Positions 57,980 through 64,000 of a stretch of 64,000 bases of DNA are shown piece after piece; position 1 is the first letter of the stretch, and each line of letters starts with the position of its first letter. The translations under genes and the position numbers were made by a program. The notes beneath the pieces were generated by a model. It was not told the DNA's origin, searched no databases, and saw only the letters and a list, made by a program, of their open reading frames with translations. Source of the stretch: Trematomus loennbergii (taxonomy: Eukaryota; Chordata; Actinopteri; Perciformes; Nototheniidae); NCBI GenBank assembly GCA_012861695.1, contig JAAOOA010000016.1, positions 25,889,266 to 25,953,265 on the forward strand, read 5' to 3'.

Positions 57980-58775
57980 AGAGGCCCTAAAAAGTAAGTA
58001 TTTGGGGTTGTAAATTGCATGTAAAATGTTCTGCAAAGGGTTATCACTATTTAAAACTTGCGCTTCTATTGGCTAGCGCTCCAACACATTGTACGTGATA
58101 GGCTTAGGGGCGGGACATCTCTAAACGGTTGACCAATCACAACAGAGCCGGCCAGCTAACCAATCAGAGCAGACTGGGCTCTGGTTTCAGACAGAGGGTG
58201 AAAAGAGGTGCTGCAGCACAGGCAGTATGACAAAAATAAAGAGCTTTTTGAACATTAAAGCATGGAGACATGTCACAGTAGAGACACTACATACTGATAT
58301 ACACTGAACATCAGCAGGAGAGGACTCTTTAAAGTAGAGACACTACATACTGATATACACCTGAACATCAGCAGGAGAGGACTCTTTAAAGTAGAGACAC
58401 TACATACTGATATACACCTGAACATCAGCAGGAGAGGACTCTTTAAAGTAGAGACACTACATACTGCTATACACCTGAACATCAGCAGGAGAGGACTCTT
58501 TAAAGTAGAGACACTTCATATGATATACACCTGAACATCAGCAGGAGAGGACTCTTTAAAGTAGAGACACTACATACTGATATACACCTGAACATCAGCA
58601 GGAGAGGACTCTTTAAAGTAGAGACACTACATACTGATATACACCTGAACATCAGCAGGAGAGGACTCTTTAAAGTAGAGACACTACATACTGATATACA
58701 CCTGAACATCAGCAGGAGAGGACTCTTTAAAGTAGAGACACTACTGATATACACCTGAAATGAGCATATGTGCTT
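57980..58775. mobile_element. TTAA MITE containing an expanded minisatellite
   Basis: TTAA near 57976-57979 precedes AGAGGCCCT. The far end, AATGAGCATATGTGCT, abuts TTAA. Sequence before the array (CATGTCACAGTAGAGACAC) matches the 3' part of related copies at 23839 and 51563. The array at 58273-58747 has grown inside this 3' part. Confidence 0.7.
58273..58747. repeat. 57-bp minisatellite, about 8 units
   Basis: The unit is GTAGAGACACTACATACTGA plus TATACACCTGAACATCAGCA and GGAGAGGACTCTTTAAA. Units are nearly identical apart from short deletions. Because 57 is divisible by three, long but meaningless frames cross it on the minus strand. Confidence 0.97.
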
Positions 58776-59418
58776 TAAGATGAGATCTGCAGAGTAAGTT
58801 TCTTTATGCAGATGTATGCTTTGACTTATTGAAGATGTTGTCTTGTAGTGCTTCCGTCCTTTAATATCTGATTAACATTCATACCCAGCCTCTTCTGTCA
58901 ACATGTGACTGTTTGAAGCTGGATCAGACACAGAGAACAGGCTGGACATCAGACCTTTGATCTGACTGTCCTCTGTGTGCATGAGTATCTGGTGTGTGCA
59001 GAAGCGAGTGTGTGTGTTTTTTATGCTGTGTTATTCCACATTAAAGAGACATACTTGAGAGAGGAAAACGACAGGTAGAACTGGCCTTTGATCCTAACCT
59101 TGGATGAAAAGAGAGAGAGTGTGTGTGAGTGTAGGTGTGTGTGTGGGTTTGAAGAGTTCATTGAAACTGGAGCCTCAAGTCTTTTTAAGTGGCAGAAGTG
59201 CAAATGAGGAAGACCATATTCTTTCAGAAGGTGAAATAAAAGACATTTATTGTGATAGAAGAACAACAAAACTGTAATATCTATATCGAGGTAAAGAATG
59301 GTGCAGGAATAAGTCCTAAAACCTGGAAATGAGTCAGCATTTTGCCACACTTGTTTTTTGTTAGATTTCTAAAGTAGTGTTTGGTTAACATAAGCTTAAA
59401 CGTAAGAAAATACCCCAC

Positions 59419-59994
59419 CCAGTCTCACGGCATTTCGTGTTATAGTCACAAAATGTATTTAATCTATTGATTCGTGTTCACCACCACGATTTTCGAATTG
59501 TTTCGTGTCACACAGAACAATTTTAAAAGCAATGTATTTCTATTGGTAGTATGTTTCGTGCCTGCCACCACGTCTTTTTGTCCAGTCGGGTCATGGAAGA
59601 CCGGAAGCTGTGTGGTTCATAAAAACATGTTCTACTCAATATCTTACCCTAAGCTAACCCTAACCCTTTTTGTTTTAAATAGTATAATGTCTGAGTTTTT
59701 TGCCGTCCGCGAGGAAAATAAATGTTTAATATATATATATATATAATTTGTTATTATTTGGTGCAGGCACTAAACATACTACCAATAGAAATACATTGCT
59801 TCTAAATCGTTCTGTGTCAGAATACTGAAATCTGTATTTTTTTAAATCTCTTTTTCCTTCTAATTTGTTATTATTTACATTGCTTTTAAAATCGTTCTGT
59901 GTGACACGAAAAAAAATGGGGAAATCGTGTTGGTGAACACGAATCAATAGATTCATTTCGTGACTATAACACGAAATGCCGTGAGACTGTGTTG
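59419..59994. mobile_element. Foldback element with long inverted arms and 11-bp target duplication
   Basis: AAATACCCCAC flanks both sides (59408-59418 and 59995-60005). The arms share CAGTCTCACGGCATTTCGTG, the following TTATAGTCAC, GTGTCACACAGAAC and AAAGCAATGT blocks in inverse order. The size is 576 bp with no coding capacity. A 9-11 bp duplication is typical of Mutator-like elements. Confidence 0.85.
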
Positions 59995-60063
59995 AAATAC
60001 CCCACTGGTTCATTTTAAAATGGCCGTAGCTAGCACATTTGTGTCTAAACGTCATCACGCGGA

Positions 60064-60560
60064 ACATTAGCCGCCTTTAGCTTAGCGGTGGTGATGTGAA
60101 GTCATGTGACCGTGCTGTAATTCCTTTATAGCCCAACATTAGCCGCCTTTAGCTTAGCGGTGGTGACGTGAAGTCATGTGACCGTGCTGTAATTCCTTTA
60201 TAGCCCAACATTAGCCGCCTTTAGCTTAGCGGTGGTGAAATGAAGTCATGTGACCGTGCTGTAGTTCCTTTATAGCCCAACATTAGCCTCCTTTTGCTTA
60301 GCGGTGGTGACGTGAAGTCATGTGACCGTGCTGTAGTTCCTTTATAGCCCAACATTAGCCGCCTTTAGCTTAGCGGTGGTGACGTGAAGTCATGTGACCG
60401 TGCTGTAATTCCTTTATAGCCCAACATTAGCCGCCTTTAGCTTAGCGGTGGTGAAATGAAGTCATGTGACCGTGCTGTGATTCCTTTATAGCCCAACATT
60501 AGCCTCCTTTGCTTAGCGGTGGTGATGTGAAGTCGCTGTAGTTCCTTTGTAGCCCAACAT
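60064..60560. repeat. 72-bp satellite array 2, about 7 units
   Basis: Units start at 60064, 60136, 60208 and so on. The unit and orientation are the same as at 10665-11040. Some units have GGTGAAATGAAGTC in place of GGTGACGTGAAGTC. Confidence 0.97.
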
Positions 60561-63500
60561 TTCACTTTCAGGAAAGGATGTCAATATATGGAAATTATCC
60601 TGCTAAACAAAACAAACATTGTTTCTTGCAATATTGCTAAATCCAATTGAAGAATCCCTTTACATTTTTAGGTAGCTTATCCCTGGTTTCTCCAACAAAA
60701 ATGCCTCACCACTGCACCGCTGTATTTGATCAGAAATATGGTGATATTGGACTGGACACCTCTATTTCCCAGCCAGTCAATGCCAATTTAAACCAGAAAC
60801 TTTCTTTCACCCGCTTTCCGCAGTGAGGGAAGTCTATTCCTGTGTTTCAAAGGCACCGAGACAACCAGGGCCAAAAATATAAGACTTCTCCGAGAGAGCT
60901 ATAGCGCCAGGGTCATTTTCACCCAGCCATATCCAATTGGCACTCTCAGTCAGTCTGAATCCATTCCCTTAACATCAGCTCCGAAATGCATCACACTGCA
61001 GCGCACACACACACATACACCAACTCCATTTCCATTGGAGACATGCTCTTTTGTGTGTGTGTGGTTGTGTGAGTGCGACACCATTTGTACTGGTTTTGTT
61101 GTCAGCAAGGGAAATAAGCATTTTCATCATGTTGTTGTCCCATTCCGTTTTAAAATGATATCAGGACGTCATTAAGAGCTTTCCCATTCTCCTCTCTTCT
61201 ACTGAGTTCAATCCCCAGACATCACAGAGATTGATGGTACAAACATTATATCCCATCTCTTTCCGAATCCAAATTACACTTCAGGTAAAGCAAAGGCAAT
61301 GGGGTCAACTTGTAATCTGCTAAAGCATAATCACTCTCATGCATAATAGAACGGTCCTGCGGTGTAATAATAACGCAGACATGGAGATCACAATAGTTTC
61401 CTGGGGAATCAGTTATTTTGCTGCAGACATTTCCATTTCATGTTTCAGCCGTGGTGCTTTTATCTAGAGCTACTTACAGTAAGGACGCAGGCTGGAAAAC
61501 AAATAGAAAAACTGACTTTTTTTGGCTAAAACTGAACCACCTAACCTGGTGGTTTAATTAAAGTCTTAAGTTACAGGTCAGGATGTCACGTCTAAACCCT
61601 AAAAAAATGATAATTGAAGTGAAGAAATGCGGTAAAAAAGTAGTATTTCAATAGTAAAACCAGAAATACATTGGAGTAAATCATCCCAACATGGTATTTT
61701 TTTTGTCAAGTCAGCAAGTTAATGTACACCAGACTAGTCAAACATATTAAATAAATATAAATAATATATAGAGTAAATAAGTGCATATCAACAGAAGAAA
61801 ATATGTATATCTAAAGATTGCACAATATAAAATTGACAGAACGAGACGGAAAGAAACCAAACTTCTGCGAAAATTGAAATATAAGATACTTGAAACGTTA
61901 TACAAGTGTGTACAAAGTTTATTTATATAGCCCAATCTCACACATTTAACATTTGTGCAAATAGTTAAGGGTTATTAAAAGGTAAGAAAACTACATGCAT
62001 GTTTTCCCCGTGCTGCAGTCCTGAATGGTTTTATTCTTCACACAGACGGGAAGAATAAAACCTGGCTGTGCTGTCTTTGTTAAAATGAGTCCTGCTCACA
62101 GGTCGGCCTCTCTGAGGTCTCTGATGATTGAGAAGCCCCCACTCCAGGTTTAAATGTCATGTACTTCATTATCTGGAAGCCAGACAGGCGGAGGAAGAGC
62201 TTCTTGAACTTTATTCTGCTCATCGCTCTTTACACCAACCTTTTTTTAAGGTGGGAGTTTTCTTTGTATGTGTTTGTAAATTGTCTGTGTGCTTCTCAGA
62301 TGATGTGAATGTGTCTTTGTATCAAACCCTGTGCAGATACACTTACATTTACATCAAAACTACAGGTTTATTTTCACAAATTGAATATGAACAGATGACA
62401 AATATGATGAATAAATGTCCTTTTTTAATCAACAAAGTTGTAATCCTATTTTCTTCCTTAAATTAAGGGCTTTAACAAAGTAAAGAAACACACTTGAGTA
62501 AGGATTAACTTCCATAAAAGAAGACTGGTCTTTTATAACATTAGCAGAGAATAGGAATACTGTATAAACCAATAAGTCATCATTGGGAATTAATAAATAT
62601 ATACTTGCCGAAAAATGTCTTTGTACATCAATCCATATTCAGAATACATTGTCAGAAAGTGAAACACAATTATTGGTTTCTATTCCAAAATCTTGTCGGA
62701 CCAAGTAACTGGATTGTTGGCTTGGTTAGGGTAAGGGTTGGGGTTAGGGTTAGGCATGTGTTGTTATGGTTAAGGTTACGATAAGTCTCCAGGAAATGCA
62801 TACAAGTCAATGTAATGTCCCCTGAAGTGATGTATACATGGTGTGTGTGTGTGTGTCTCACTTTCCCTCAGAACCTTTTCACCGTTATAATTGCAGCCCT
62901 CAGACTTGATTTCCACTTGTCAGCTCTGAATTTCAATGTAGCTGCTCTTTATCGTCAAGGTCCTCCATGTGACTGTGAGAGGGAAGGAGACACGATCTGA
63001 AAGTGAAGAGACCTTCATCTTGATTGCCTGTCTGTCATCTCTCTGTCTTCCTCTGTCTCGTCAGAATAAATGGCAAGTCAACTGGTGTGGGAATCCATCT
63101 GAAGCGTTATCTGAGGGAGAGTTAAAGCTCAGAGCTCATCAGAAACATCTCACACGCATGACGAGTGCATGTTCAGATGACAAAAACACCGACCAGTTGA
63201 AGTCTTCTAACACTCAAAGTTAATGACCAAAGTCAAACCATTGTATACGTTTATACACTTCATACTTCGTCTCTGTTTAAAACCTCCATTTCATTTCTTA
63301 TCTCTCACTATCCCTTCAACATCTCCACACTTTTGATATGTTGAGTTTGTTAAAGCTGTTTTAAATATACCCAAGAAGAACAAAGCTCAATACAAATAAT
63401 ATATATATTGAAATGATAATGCATCATGTCCTTTTTTTTAAGGAGTCAAGCTTTTGTTATTTAAGTACAACTAACTTTAACTAGTGCTACCAATGAAGAA

Positions 63501-64000
63501 CACACATTTTTCACAATAACTTTTTACCGGCAGACATACATGTAAATATATTTAACAATCCGGACTAAAATATGTATATATGTTCATTTAATTCATTTCT
63601 CATTTGAACAGTACTTACCTATATATCATTTGATCTTTAATTGTATTCATCTTGTGTGAATCTGTACTCTCCTGTTTAATCCGCGGGGATTAATTAAGGT
63701 CCATTTTATTTGATCTTAATTGAAACAAACACATTTAGTTAACTCAACAAGCTTTAATCTTGTTTTACTGAAGTGTTTAATCATGTAAACTACACTCAAA
63801 TTAATCTGACTAGAAGCTCCTTCTGGAGGAAATCTTAACCTTTGCAGACCATTTACATGCATCAAACCCTATATGACACACTACAGGAAATAGAAAACAC
63901 AACTAAAATAGGTCCTCTCTAATGTTTATATGTTACTAGTTTCCAATATAAAGTGATGCAACGTAGCGACCATCTCTGCATTTGTTTCCTAACAAACTAA
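60561..64000. other. Gene-free right end
   Basis: No exon, SINE or complete DNA element was recognised. A short telomere-like run (GGTTGGGGTTAGGGTTAGG) lies near 62735-62755. The sequence looks mostly single-copy. Confidence 0.35.

Noticed and set aside
58273..58754. Repetitive minus-strand frames across the 57-bp array
   Set aside because: The unit length is a multiple of three, so one frame stays open by arithmetic. There is no start context, domain or splice signal.
62735..62755. Interstitial telomere
   Set aside because: Only about three imperfect TTAGGG-like units are present, too few to mean a fusion point. The CTAACCC units near 59650 lie inside the foldback element.

Overview
This is a nuclear window from a ray-finned fish, most likely a percomorph teleost. 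It has GT-AG introns, long (CA)n/(GT)n microsatellites, Tc1/mariner, hAT and TTAA-targeting DNA elements, tRNA-derived SINEs and many LINE 3' tails. Protein-coding sequence is only a few percent of the window.

The best-supported gene is the muscle nicotinic acetylcholine receptor alpha-1 subunit (chrna1). It lies on the minus strand in ten coding exons, from the signal-peptide exon near 31.65 kb to the stop codon at 11.4 kb. All agonist-site aromatic residues, the Cys-loop, the vicinal cysteine pair and the M1-M4 regions can be read. As written, however, the frame is broken by single-base indels in exon 7 (M2 pore helix) and exon 9, and the exon 5/6 junction is two codons short. Mobile elements and CA/GT tracts sit within a few bases of many of its splice sites.

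Two other coding regions lie on the plus strand. At the left edge (3045-3238) is the acidic last exon of an unidentified gene, followed by a probable 2.1-kb 3'UTR. At 35.6-37.65 kb is an apparently single-exon, glutamate-rich, repeat-containing gene that I do not recognise. It has a good Kozak start, two 1-base frame breaks, and a cluster of CRE-like palindromes just upstream.

Layout: 0-3 kb minisatellite and a piggyBac-like MITE; 3-5.4 kb last exon and 3'UTR; 5.4-9.9 kb nested MITEs and a full-length Tc1 element with an intact transposase; 10.6-11 kb a 72-bp satellite; 11.4-31.7 kb chrna1 with repeat-filled introns; 32-35 kb CA repeats, a Tc1 relic and a SINE; 35.6-38.1 kb the Glu-rich gene; 38-64 kb a gene-poor stretch of MITEs, LINE tails, microsatellites, a 57-bp minisatellite, a foldback element and a second 72-bp array.

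Both multi-codon genes carry isolated 1-base indels in otherwise well-kept frames. Consensus errors in a long-read assembly are therefore at least as likely as true pseudogenes. No operon-like or prokaryotic system is present.
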